This document shows positions 31,858 through 43,029 of a stretch of 64,000 bases of DNA, piece after piece. The stretch is from positions 1 to 64,000 of the forward strand of contig WTXG01000203.1 in assembly GCA_022496185.1 (NCBI GenBank), in the 5' to 3' direction. The stretch comes from Multifurca ochricompacta. Its lineage: Eukaryota; Basidiomycota; Agaricomycetes; Russulales; Russulaceae. Under the pieces are notes generated by a model. That model was given only the letters and a program-made list of their open reading frames with translations. It was not told the DNA's origin and did no database searches. The stretch's first letter is position 1. Every line of letters begins with the position of its first letter. The translations under genes were made by a program, and so were the position numbers.

Positions 31858-33523
31858 ATGACGACGCGTCCCCTTGCCCGACTCCCAATCAGCGACGTCT
31901 TATTCCGCGAGGGAACCTCAGACGCCTTCGGACGGTGAATCCCTTGAGTACCAATCGCTGGATCAAAACCTAGAAGAACAATCAGTACCACAGAACCCTG
32001 ACGAAGCTCTACCTACCAAACCAACAGACCTTGGTTCTTGCTTGAGCCCCAACCTGAAGCGCGACTACTCCAGGGAAGCTCAGTGACCTCCATTGATATG
32101 CACCTTACAACCGTGGCAAACTCATTCCCCTTTATCCTTCCTACACGACTAACTGATAATGTCGACCCAGAACTAAAAGGGAACGCACGCTGGTTAGAAC
32201 TCAGAGAAGAAAACGTACCTTTTAGAGGATACTGGGTCCCCTATCACCATACATGTCTTGCTGTCGACCTCTACCAAGGAACCTGGTATCACATCCATCC
32301 CAACAACCTAGGACAGATTGAGGCTATTAGAATAGCCCCCAACGAGACCGGACTAAACGCACCTAATACAACCAACACACCCCTAGCTGAATGAATCCTC
32401 CAGCCGCTATTTGAAGCGCTACCCCCACTCACTGACCCTACTCCAATGACAACCCTCCCGAACCACAACCTATACACAGGCAACACTCGGTCAGCCCAGA
32501 AGACCCAGACGAGGGACCTACCGAAATACTCGCCGCCTCCAAAGAAAATGCGGCCGGAGGGCAAGTCGAAGGGGTACCACCCCGTTTTTTGATGGAAACT
32601 GAGCAACTGCTGAAGACTGGTGGACCCAAGTAGAACTTCACATCTTTCTGAATAACCATGCCACAATCATTAAGAACAAGGTATCGCGAGTGTCATATGT
32701 GTTAGCCCTAATCAGAGGACCAAAGGTTAGCCGATGGGTGACGGAACAAACAAGGTGGCTAGCCAATGTTTCCCGCTCCAAAATTCAAGAACCGCACCTG
32801 TGGGAGAAATTCCGACAAACGTTCGCGGCGGCCTTTGCCGACGTAGCCGCGGGACAGAAGGCACTACAGGAGCTAGCCAACCTTAGGATGACAAATGGAA
32901 ATATCGATGATTACATCACCGATTTCCACAGCCTCGCGGCTCAGGCAGAGCTGTACCTGGACGACCCAGCCACACGTCAGAACTTCCAAAAGGGGTTACC
33001 ACGGCAGCTTGTACAAACTATGATCACTCAGGACAGCCCCCAGACATTCGATGAAACAGCGAACTCGGCAAGGAAACATCACGCGAACTGGATCTTTATG
33101 CAATGCATGTTTGGGGACAAAACGTCGACTGGCAACAGGAACAACAACCGAGGAAACAAATTCATGCTTCCTCGTAGACGCGACCCAAATGCGATGGACG
33201 TCGATGTCATCAAAAAGGCGGTTACCACGGAGGAGAAAGAACAATATAAGAAGGAGGGACGCTGCTTCGAGTGCGGATGCCGAGGACATCTGGTCCGAGA
33301 TTGCCCCAACAAAAGACCTCGACCAAGCACGAGCGCCCCGACCCGGACCGCCACGATCACTGAAGTATCACAGACAACTGCGGAGGTACCCACCGGATCA
33401 GCTGCCTCGAAACCAGCTGTGAACATCGCGGAACTCGCGGCATCTCTGAAAACAATAACCGACGATCAACGCCTCGAGTTGCAGAACCACTTTAAAGATG
33501 ACGAGGATTTTTATATTGCTTGA
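31858..33523 (+). pseudogene. Gypsy-4 gag
   Basis: The ATG at 31858 is followed within a few codons by a shift into a Ser/Gln/Glu-rich frame (31874-32086), then a second frame (32038-32394). The capsid region (32690-33523) reads cleanly to a CCHC knuckle (CFECGCRGHLVRDCP), preceded by RRRDPNAMDVD, also seen in the other family. Gag stops at TGA 33521-33523. Confidence 0.85.
33506..33515 (+). promoter_or_regulatory. Gypsy-4 gag-pol -1 frameshift site
   Basis: Gag frame GAT TTT TAT; pol resumes in the -1 frame as GGA TTT TTA and aligns with the GFL start of pol in gypsy-1. Confidence 0.5.
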
Positions 33524-36500
33524 ATGATGCGGCCTTCATTCGAGCTCTAGTTTCACACCATGTATACATTTCACCAGTTTGAGCAATGAAAGTATCTATT
33601 CCCCTACAAGGTGTGAAAGAAATGGCCAACATCGAAGCACTCATCGACAGTGGTGCAACTGAAAACTTCATTAATTACAAAATGGTTATCAAACATCGAC
33701 TTCTGACAAAGTGACTCACAATCCCCAGGAAACTATGCAACGCTGATGGAACACCTAACGCCACTGGCAACATTAACCAATACGTTGATCTGGACATAAT
33801 TACAGGCAACAAACTCAAACGACATCGGTTTTACATTGCATCAATTGGAACCAACCAAATGATCTTAGGTTATCCATGGCTCGCCGCCAGCAATCCGCTT
33901 ATCGATTGGACGCAAGGGCACCTCATGCAGTCGATCCGACTCAGCATACCCAGGGAATACATTAAGCGATTGAATATAGCTCAAGAACTAGCGATTAAGG
34001 CAAAAAACGATCTGGAGTGCCCCTGGGATCAGATAGTCCCCCAGGAATATCATCGACATCAAAAGGTATTCAGCGATCAAGAGGCTCAACGATTCCCCGA
34101 GTCAAGACCTTGGGATCATCAGATCGAATTAAAACCAGGAGCGCCTGCAACACTGGACTGTAAGATCTATCCACTAGGGCCAGGGGAACAAGACGCATTA
34201 AATAGGTTCTTGGAAGAACACTTACAGAAGGGGTACATCAGCGAGTCTAAATCACCATATGCATCCCCATTCTTTTTTATTAAGAAGAAGGATGGGAAGC
34301 TGAGACCGGTCCAGGACTATCGCAAGCTCAACGAGTGGACAGTCCGAAATACATATCCCTACCGCTAATCCCAGAGCTAATAGATCGAGTCTGCGGCAGT
34401 ACCCTGTTCATGAAGATGGATGTCTGCTGGGGGTATAACAATATCCGCATAGCTTCAGAAGACCGATGGAAGGCAGCCTTCAAGACAAACCATGGCCTAT
34501 ATGAGCCTAATGTTATGTTCTTTGGCTTAACAAACTCCCCAGCAACATTTCAGACTATGATGAACACAGAATTTAGAGAGGAACTAAATGAATGAGACAA
34601 AACTGGCAACGCTTGGTTCACTGTGTATATGGATGATATTCTCATCCATACCGATCGTGATCTCCGAAATCATCAATCTAAAGTCCACTGCATCCTCGAT
34701 AAACTCAATAAGTTAGATCTATATCTTAAACCGGAAAAGTGCGCCTTCGAGCAGACACGCATAGAATACCTTGGACTCATTCTAGAAGTGAACCAAGTAC
34801 ATATGGATCCAATTAAAGTGGAAGGAGTCGCTACTTGGAAGGTACCTACGACTGTGAAGGAGATCGATCATTCTTAGGGTTTTGCCAATTCTATCGCTGG
34901 TTCATTCAAGGTTTTAGTAAAATCGCAGCCCCGTTGAATGCACTCACAAGCACAAACATCAGTGGAAGTGGACCATGACGGAGCAAGAAGCATTTGATAC
35001 CCTCAAACAACGAGTCACCTCTCAACCAGTGTTAATGCAGCCGAACTTCGAAGAACAGTTCATTGTAGATGCAGAACATCGGGATACGCACTCGGCACCA
35101 CCCTCAGTCAAAAAGATCCAGAAGGACGACTCCACCTGATTGCCTACCTATCGAAGACTCTGGATGCAACGCAGCGAAACTGGGACGTCTATGATTGCGA
35201 ACTGTTCGCAATCATTATCACCTTTAGATCTTGGCGCCAATATCTTTTGGGTGCTAAGCATAAGGTCCAAGTCCGCACAGATCATAATAACCTCCAATAC
35301 TTCAAGCAACCACAGAAACTAAACCGCCACAAGCTAGGTGGCTTCAAGAGCTTGCTGATTTTGATTTTACACTCGAACACGTTCCAGGGAAGCTTCATAC
35401 AGTTGCAGATATGCTCTCGCGTCGACCAGATGCAGACCACGGCACAGCAGATAATGAGGAAGTTACAGTGTTACCAGCAGAATTATTTATCAAGACATTG
35501 CAGTCGGAGAAACAACCTTTTCGGCTACCCTCCCCGAGCACGCGAGATCCTCCAATGTTATCACGATCACATCCTAGCGGGACATCCGGGCATCGACAAA
35601 ACCACGTGAGGAGTTCAATGCAAATACGAAGGGAACGATCTAAAGGAATTCGTACGCGATTACGTCAAAGGATGCCCAAGTGTCAAGAGAATAAGCCGAA
35701 GCTTACAAGAAGGCGCCAACTTTTCCATTTGATGTGCCGGCTACGGTTGGTCCATTTCAATACATTGCTATGGATCTAATTACAGATCTCCCGCATCCGG
35801 AAAATATGATGCAGTATTGACCATTGTAGATCAAGGATGCTCAAAGGCCACCCGGTTTATACCCTGCACCAAAGAGATTACTGGAGAGGGTATAGCTACC
35901 CTTTACTACCGCCACCTCTTCCCATTCTTTGGTATCCCACAACGGATCATCTCGGATCGCGATCTGCGTTTCACGTCCCACTTCTCGCGCGCACTTGCAC
36001 AAACCCTCCGGATTAAACAAAACTTGTCCACAGCATTCCACCCACAAACGGACGGTTCTAGTGAGCGCATGAATCTTTTGGTGCTTAGAACAATATCTTC
36101 CGGACTTTATTTTGGATATAGCCGTATGATCGACAGCTTTAGTTGTCTATCCTTATCTTAAGCCACACTTACTATTCCATCAGAAGCTAGCCTACGCTCC
36201 GTTCATTTGGCCCATGACTCCGTCTATTAGCTCTGATATAGTGCTACACAATTGCATTGGTGGTCCTGACCTCCTAAACGACCGACCAACTCTGGTACCA
36301 TCATCAGAGAGCTTCTCTCCCCCACCACTACTCACGAACCGTGCCACACTAATCCCATGGTACCTGCAAGCTTGTACACAACCAGGTTACAGACTGGGAA
36401 AGCTGAAAGTGCTGACACAGGTGTACCACAGGTGGACAGACAATTACGCAATTACACGATGCACGCTCGCGTGCGGAGGACGCATTCAAAAGAACAAGAG

Positions 36501-36968
36501 ACCAACCGACCCGCCCACAACTAGCGATTGGATCGCAAGTCTGGTTGGAAGGGAAGCACCTCAAAATGCATTTCCCCTCCTCCAAGCTAGCCCCTCGCCG
36601 ATACGGACCATTCACAGTCCTGACCTGTATTTCACCAGTTGCTTATCGACTAGACTTACCCCTCACATGAAGATCCATGATGCCTTTCACATCGATCTTT
36701 AATGCCTTATCAAGAGACTGATGCCCATGGCCCCAACTACATGAGGCCCCCGCCTGATCTCATTAACCAGGAGGAAGAATATGAAATCGATGCTATTTTA
36801 AATCACCACATTCATGGCCGATCAAAGCAATTGCAGTATCTAGTCAGCTGGAAAGGCTATCCAGCCAGTGACAACTCATGGGTCGACGAGGCCGATTGCC
36901 ATGCACCAGATCTCCTCAAGTCCTATTCCAACTCACTGTCAAGGTGCCAGGGTCGGCACCACCCTTAA
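33524..36968 (+). pseudogene. Gypsy-4 pol with chromodomain
   Basis: Protease DSGATENFI near 33640 is followed by a TGA at 33712-33714. LGYPWLAASNPLIDW and the RT start are at 33859-34368, the palm at 34335-34595, and YMDD at 34623-34877. RNase H lies near 34890-35440, integrase pieces at 35411-36161 (IISDRDLRFTS; QTDGSSERMN), and the chromodomain at 36702-36968 (EEEYEIDAILNHHIHGRSKQ; YLVSWKGYPASDNSW). At least six frame breaks. Confidence 0.87.
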
Positions 36969-37293
36969 GATGGGGGTGATTTCACCAATTTCGCCTGAAT
37001 TTCGTTGATCTGAACCATAGCCTGCTACCTTTATTAATAATTCCCACAATGATTGAATCAAACGCACAACCCGCCTCTTCCAACAGAGGAAGTTGTCTAA
37101 ATGATCCCCAGAATGAGTGCGACATCCTCCAGACAGAGCCCTTTTCCCCTCGCAGATATTTCAATCATTAGACCGACAGTAGATGCCATCAACGACGCTG
37201 CTACATTAGGAGCCCTCAAATACCCACACAACGCGCCCACACTTCCCCCGACTCCGACCTCATCCACACCCTGTCACTCATTTCTCATGTACC

Positions 37294-38206
37294 ATGGAAG
37301 ATAACCCTATTCAGAACATAACTACTGCTGTTACACTAACTACCCAAAATCAGGATCTCGATCTAGATACTCATGAGCGAGCACAGGATGCACCTCTGGA
37401 GGCTGAGCAAACTAGAGACTGCAGTTCATATTGAAGAAGGCGCACACTCAGGCAACAACGGACGAGAAATCTCAGAGCTAGGACAACTACTGGAGGACAA
37501 GACGATAACCCTAAACACAGGCACTATAGACCACTATGACCATCCAGGAGCCCCGTTTGAACACAACCACGAGGGCTCCCCTCTCTTTTTCCACCAACAA
37601 ATTCCTGATCATCGTGGACGTATGGACGAAGCCCGTTACATTGCCTATAAATACCAATGCCCTGATCCCCGGATCGCTTGTACCATGGGAGCCCACCAAC
37701 CCATCTTCTACTTCCCCTTGCACACTTGCCCCCACCCTCGATACTCGCACGGTGCGAACCCGATCCTTAGCCGCTCCCAGCAACGCCTCTTTGAAGGAGA
37801 TCAAAGCTTCTCCCCCCTCGTTAGCATGGCACTTGACGACCTTCGTGATCCTGGGGCCTGGGCAGAAGTTTCACATTACTGGTATGCCACTCGAAGACTT
37901 GAGATGATCCACAGGGCACTGGCACACTGGCGACGTCAGGCGGCTCAAGTTAACCTAGACATTCGAAACGCGGTCAACACGCTGTCTCGCGGCGACGTCT
38001 ACCATCGCCTTTTCCCTTACCTCACCTATGCTTATGCTTGGGATCGCCCTATACGCCCAGAAGACGCCATCCATTATGCACCCGATCCAGAACTTCGTGC
38101 AGTACTCCAAGCGGGTGGCATTGGGAGTTCTAGACGCCCTCGATGACGCCGCAGCCTGCACGTTCTCCCTCGCATCATTGACCTAACTCAGGATGAGTCA
38201 GCTTGA
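37294..38206 (+). pseudogene. Gypsy-4 ORF3 (env-position), with SIM-like tail
   Basis: The likely ATG at 37294 (MEDNPIQN) is in a different frame from the long open part (37373-38143) and joins it by a shift near 37430. The core SPLFFHQQIPD ... ARYIAYKYQ ... IACTMG resembles the gypsy-2 ORF3 core SSMYFPLEIPM ... VKYIYYTNG ... IAGCMR. An in-frame TGA (38144-38146) interrupts an arginine-rich stretch. Beyond it the frame continues to TGA 38204-38206, giving a tail RIIDLTQDESA. No knuckles are visible in this family. The core similarity is judged by eye. Confidence 0.6.
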
Positions 38207-38235
38207 GGCCAAGCTGGACAATACAGAGGGGGTGA

Positions 38236-38854
38236 TGTAATGGTTTGTGACAGGTCATGACACGGTTTGTGACAAAAATGTGACATTTTTTGATTCGTGC
38301 GCGCGCGCGCGTTCTGTTTCGACTTTTCTGTAATCTCTAGCTCCAAGTCATATGACTGGAGCTAGTACTTCTCTTATCTGATCACTTAGCTGCACACCAT
38401 AGAGGGCGCAACCCCTCCTACTTATTCTCATCTCAGTTCAGGGCATAACCCCTGGAGCATATGACTACCTGGATACTTACTACAACCTTACTGTTAGCTT
38501 ATATTCATTGATTGTACCTCACTCAAGATGTATTTAAGCTGCTAGGTTACTGAGACAGACCTTAAGTCTGTTCTCTTGTATCTAATACAGGTGTATTCGA
38601 CTTCACAGAACTCTGCTTGAACTCCCTAAGTGGCAGCTTAAGGAGCCTTCTCCCCAGTAAGCTCAGCAGGGCATATTGCCGCTGCCTTCGACTTTGTTTC
38701 CTGCACGCGCCCCCTCCATATTGTCGTGGGCACTTGAAACTCTGACCCAACTTAGATCTTCTTTGCTAGAACCCGAATCTTGAGCGCGCCCGTATCTTGA
38801 GGGCCTTCGGACATCGAAAACGAGACTGGACGCAGCAGGCACCTGGCTGTGACA
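38236..38854 (+). repeat. Gypsy-4 3' LTR
   Basis: Partner of 31183-31801 with the same length and very few differences. Confidence 0.93.
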
Positions 38855-39523
38855 CTATGTATCAAACTTGTGTAGACAGTTACTCACCTGCAGCCCCAAG
38901 AGGACAAGATGGGGGCTACAGGCTGTTACAGGGGGTCTTATATACATTTCTCAGTGTAATGAGGTAAGCAGTAGGTGTAAGCAAGAATCAGCAAGTATCA
39001 GTCAGCTGTATTGCTGACTGAGCCTTATCTTTGTGATTCGTAAGCTGCTTTACTCTGCTGACTGATCATGCTCCACAGTGTGATGTCATAATGATGTCAC
39101 TGTGGAGTAGATAACTGATATGTAGTCTGGCCCTTAGGTCTGGAACATGTCTATCTACTGATACATGTGGTTCTGTGCTAAAATTGGCCATGGCCCAACC
39201 TGGGCCCTTATCTAGAGCTCCACTTACCTAGAACCTTCTAGGCTGGACTCCTCTTATCTTGATAACAGCTCCACTTGGTCTAGAACCGTCTAGACTGTGG
39301 GGCCTTGCCTATTGTGGTAAACACAATAGAGAATCGACTTGTTATTGTTGAGTGGCTCTTGTGCTGACTAAGCAGCATGTGACTATTACATGTGACTCGG
39401 TCACATGATCCATGTCACGACTACATTCCCATGATCATGTGTTGAGACTGCTGGGTAATCTTCCCACAGTCATGTGATCCGAAAAGGGAAAAATAAAAGG
39501 AAAAATAAAGTAGAGCCGTGACA
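38855..39523 (-). repeat. LTR-like sequence, unresolved edges
   Basis: It ends in GTGACA (39518-39523) and carries a minus-strand TATATAAGACCCC element laid out like the solo LTR at 40474-41742. It is probably the LTR of another gypsy relative. The left edge overlaps the gypsy-4 LTR end and no target duplication was found. Confidence 0.45.
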
Positions 39524-40110
39524 AGTAGCTTCAGCAATGCATGCTCCCTTCTTGGGACAATCTCAGGACATATGCCTTTGTGCTTTACAGTGGAAGCATC
39601 TCCCCTCCTTCATCAAGGTCTGTCACTCATCTTCCATGAGCATGGGTCTGGCCCTTGTCCTGTCTGCTGAGGTATCCATGGCGTTTGGATCTCTTTGGGT
39701 GTGGTGTGTGGGTTTTATGCCAAAGGCCACCTTCCACTGATCTCAGGTCTTTCCTTTTTTTGTGTCAATCCCAAAGCACATTTGGAAATCAAGGTAGTCC
39801 TGCTGCTGTCTATGAGCAGCATCAACCCATCCATCCCAGTCCTGAGGGTGGTGGAACTGGATGATGTTCTTGACCAGCAGGTTGGGCAATCCCTGTGAGA
39901 AGAGATCCAGTGTCGCTTCTTCATCTGTATCATATCTGGCCCTATTGGCCAGGCTTCTGAACTTTGCAACATATGCATCTAGTTCTCCCTTCTCCATTAT
40001 CAGGGACTTCAGTTCTCAAGCAGCCTTCTGCTTGGCTTGCCCATCTGTGAACACATCTTTGAACCACTGGGCAATTGTTTCCCAGAGGCCTTCACTGGTG
40101 GTACAACACC
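39524..40110 (-). pseudogene. Gypsy gag fragment (gypsy-1/2/3 relative)
   Basis: Minus-strand similarity to gypsy-1 gag from the CCHC knuckle (left) to the capsid (LDLFSQGLPNLLVKNIIQFHHPQDWDGWVDAAH). It is cut on the right by the copia-type LTR at 40111. Confidence 0.85.
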
Positions 40111-40286
40111 TGTGAAACAGGCATGAGGTGCAGCATACTGACTGTGGTTAGCAGTTTAAGCTAGAGCAACAAGTTATACTTCAGAGGAGAAGACAACTCT
40201 ATATTACTATACTACACACCTAGAGCGACAAGTTATCTACAAGAGATGGTTAGTCAGAGGTAAGGTAGTAAGTAGAATAGACTGGA

Positions 40287-40324
40287 CTTACACTTCAGAG
40301 GAGAAGACAACTCTGAAGTGTAAG
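40287..40324. promoter_or_regulatory. Conserved 14-bp hairpin in diverged copia-1-type solo LTR
   Basis: The stem is identical to 538-575. The loop is GAGAAGACAA instead of GTGAAGAAAA. Confidence 0.85.
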
Positions 40325-40473
40325 AGACAAAACAGACACCCTTATATACTTCAAGGGATGGTCTGTGTGCACTGGGAATAAGTCCACAAGTGCCAGACAA
40401 AGTCCAAACAGTAAACAAGAGGGAATAAGGCCATTGGCCAGTAAGGAATCACATGCTTGTACATCATTACTAA

Positions 40474-41742
40474 TGTTACGCTCAGCGGAGTGTTCTGTGC
40501 AGCGTGCATGGGTCAGCGCGGGTCCATTACCTCAGCCACGAGCCTAGCATGATAAGGCTAAACTCTGGGCACTGTTTAGCTTTGGGATCGGTTAAGGTTT
40601 GGTGCTATAATCAAGCACAGAGGGAGACGGGATGAGCCAGCCAAAGGGAGCTAATCCCCTAAGGCTGTTAAGTGGAGACAGGGCCCAGTTGCTGTGCCAG
40701 AAATGCACTGAGCACACTGGAGCCCTAGGAGACGGCAAAGGGGTTCAAAGGGAAGGGTACACACCCATTGCCAGAGGCAATGGGGGTCCCTGCAGGGATC
40801 TCAAGGACGCAAAAGAGGGGGAAAAGGCTTCTGATGTATTGGGGTCTAAGATCTCTAGGCTGAAGGCACAAGAGGTCAAATCTAGGGTTGTACAAACTGT
40901 TTACAGGGTCTTATATACTGTATGGGGATCTGGTTTGTAGCTAATCAGGAACAGGGTCAGAGTCCTTATCATCCAATAGCAGATAAGATGTCAAATATAG
41001 TCCATGATAAGGATAAGCCTTATCAGAAGCATAATCATGTGGGACAGCCCCACAGGAGTCATATCAGTGTGGGAGGATTCCCACCAGGGTCAGGGATAAA
41101 TGGGGAGATAACAGGTCCCACAGGAGTCAGATCAGTGTGGGAATACTCCCACAGGAATCAGAGAAGAGGGTCAAGTGACTGATGGGTCAGATGATCTAAG
41201 GGGTCATGATCAAAGCCCAAGGTCACATGGTCAAAGGGGGTCACATGGTCTGAGGTCATGTGGTCAAGGGTCACATGATAGGTCATGGCTTTGAGTCCAT
41301 GTCATGTGCCTACAGGTCATGTGGTCTGGAGGGGCAAATGCAAGCCAAAGTCATCTTGTGTGCAGAGTCAGGTTTGGCAGGGACAGTGTCAGAGATCCTA
41401 TGGGTGTCAAGCACAGGGACAGGGGTACTGGCCAAGGCATAAGCCAAGGCAATAAGGAAGGGTGATGTACATCCAACAGTATAGCAGCAGAACTACCATC
41501 AGGTTAGGTGTAAATGGTGGCAAGGGAGGTTGGTCCTGTGAGCAACAGGTCACAGGCATCAGGGTAAGGTCCTGGGCACACAGGCCACAGGCATCAAGAA
41601 GGTCCCAAGGCAGCATACCAAGGGCATCAGGGATCAGGGGCCAAAGAGGGCAGGAGACAGTGGTTTAGTGAAGGGGAAAGGTCAAGGGTGGTGTAAGGGA
41701 GCCAGCTCAGTGTGAGGAAGGGAAAAGAGTGGGGTTGTAACA
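40474..41742 (-). repeat. Solo gypsy LTR nested in the copia solo LTR
   Basis: 1269 bp from TGTTACGCTC to TTGTAACA with target duplication ACTAA (40469-40473 and 41743-41747). On the minus strand, TATATAA (40911-40917) is followed 34 nt later by AGATTTGACCT (40873-40883). This resembles the gypsy-2 primer start, so it is a related, longer LTR family. Confidence 0.92.
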
Positions 41743-41898
41743 ACTAAGGTACATCAGTCAGCTACTGCAGAATGTGAGAAAGAAAGTAATAATGATATGG
41801 TAAAAAGTCTGAAACTCTGGTATCTAATCTTATCCACAAAGTAGCTAATCTAATCTCCTGATGCCTGAAGCATCACCAAACATGTTCAGTGTTCAACA

Positions 41899-43029
41899 CC
41901 AGGTAGGTTGACCAACTAAAGCCATAGCAGAAGTTAAGTGTGCTCAGTCACCTCAAGGTGTGTACTCTGCTGTCTGACTCCTGTCAGGGGGTCCTAACCC
42001 AATGCATAACCATTGCTATGGAAGAGATAATTGAGAAGACATACAAGACAAATAAAGATCTTTCAATGAGGTGTCTCCACCAAAGTATTTTTATCTTGTC
42101 CAAAAATAATGATTATGTAATGTGTAATTTATTACATAATGTCCACATGGTAGGCCACCTACCACAAATATTTCATAATTTTAGCAAATTTATCCAATGA
42201 GGTAAAAATCATTCTTTCTCAAAGCTAACAACATTGAAAGGGTTTTTTGAGTCACTGTATATCAGCTACTAGATTAAACAAACATGTTATCTTGTTATCT
42301 CATTTAATGATGTGATTTGATCACATGTCAGATCTTAGATGTATCTAATTAATTGTGAATGTGTTTTTGACTTGTGTCAGACTGCTATCCCGGAACCTCT
42401 ACAGGTACCGGTATCTTGGTTCAACAGAATTTGCCATTGTTTACTTTGCACGTGATGCGTCACAATGTGCTGGGTGAATAGCGTTCAGTTCCAAACCAAA
42501 CCTCCATCTCCGGGATCAGAGATCAGAGATCATTCACCTGTCACATGCCTCCGGGTTTGACGATTCTGCGACCCTTTATAACCGGCGAAAAGTGCTTCCT
42601 TTACGTGTGCTCTCGATATGTTAATAGTCGCCGCTAAAGCTTTCGAAGCAAGATTGTCGGTACACCTGCCAACAGGTCTCAGTTCCCTTCAACGCTTGAA
42701 CGAAAGGTAAACGGACGACAGCGTTCTCGAGCGCAGTGCGACCGGATCCGCATGAGCCCCCTGCGAGTACTAAACAGGGACCGGGGACCCGTTCTGGGAC
42801 TAAAGCCGAGAAGGACGGTAATGCACAACTACTGTACGGAAAAAATAAAAAAATAAAAAGCCAAGATTTGTTTGGTAATGACCACCGGACGCAGAGCGGG
42901 GACAATCCTATTCATTCAAGGGCCGACGCCGCCAGACATAAGTATTCCGCAATATCTCAGCCTGTAAAAACGACACGATTTATTAATAATACAGCTTCCA
43001 TATTTCGTGATGCTATGTTGGAGTCCAAA
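41899..43029. other. Transition zone between repeat block and genes
   Basis: AT-rich sequence with no convincing ORF. It includes a 28-nt segment (42460-42487) that recurs inverted at 51345-51372. The right part should contain the 3' UTR of the BRO1 gene. Confidence 0.5.

Larger units (their letters stand above)
31183..38854 (+). mobile_element. Gypsy-4: second chromovirus family
   Basis: Two 619-bp LTRs (31183-31801 and 38236-38854), TG...CA ends, purine tract GAGGGGGTGA before the 3' LTR. Gag with CCHC knuckle, pol with chromodomain, and an env-position ORF3 follow the same plan as gypsy-1 to -3, but sequences are only distantly similar. No 5-bp duplication is visible at its edges, and the two flanks are unrelated, which suggests recombination or a later deletion. 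Confidence 0.93.
40111..41898 (-). repeat. Diverged solo LTR of the copia-1 family, interrupted
   Basis: The two arms 40111-40473 and 41743-41898 align with copia-1 LTR ends and middle. They are separated by the nested solo LTR 40474-41742. The 14-bp hairpin stem is intact at 40287-40324 with a changed loop. The outer edges are approximate; ACACC occurs at both (40106-40110, 41896-41900), a possible target duplication if the LTR ends at 41895. Confidence 0.85.
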
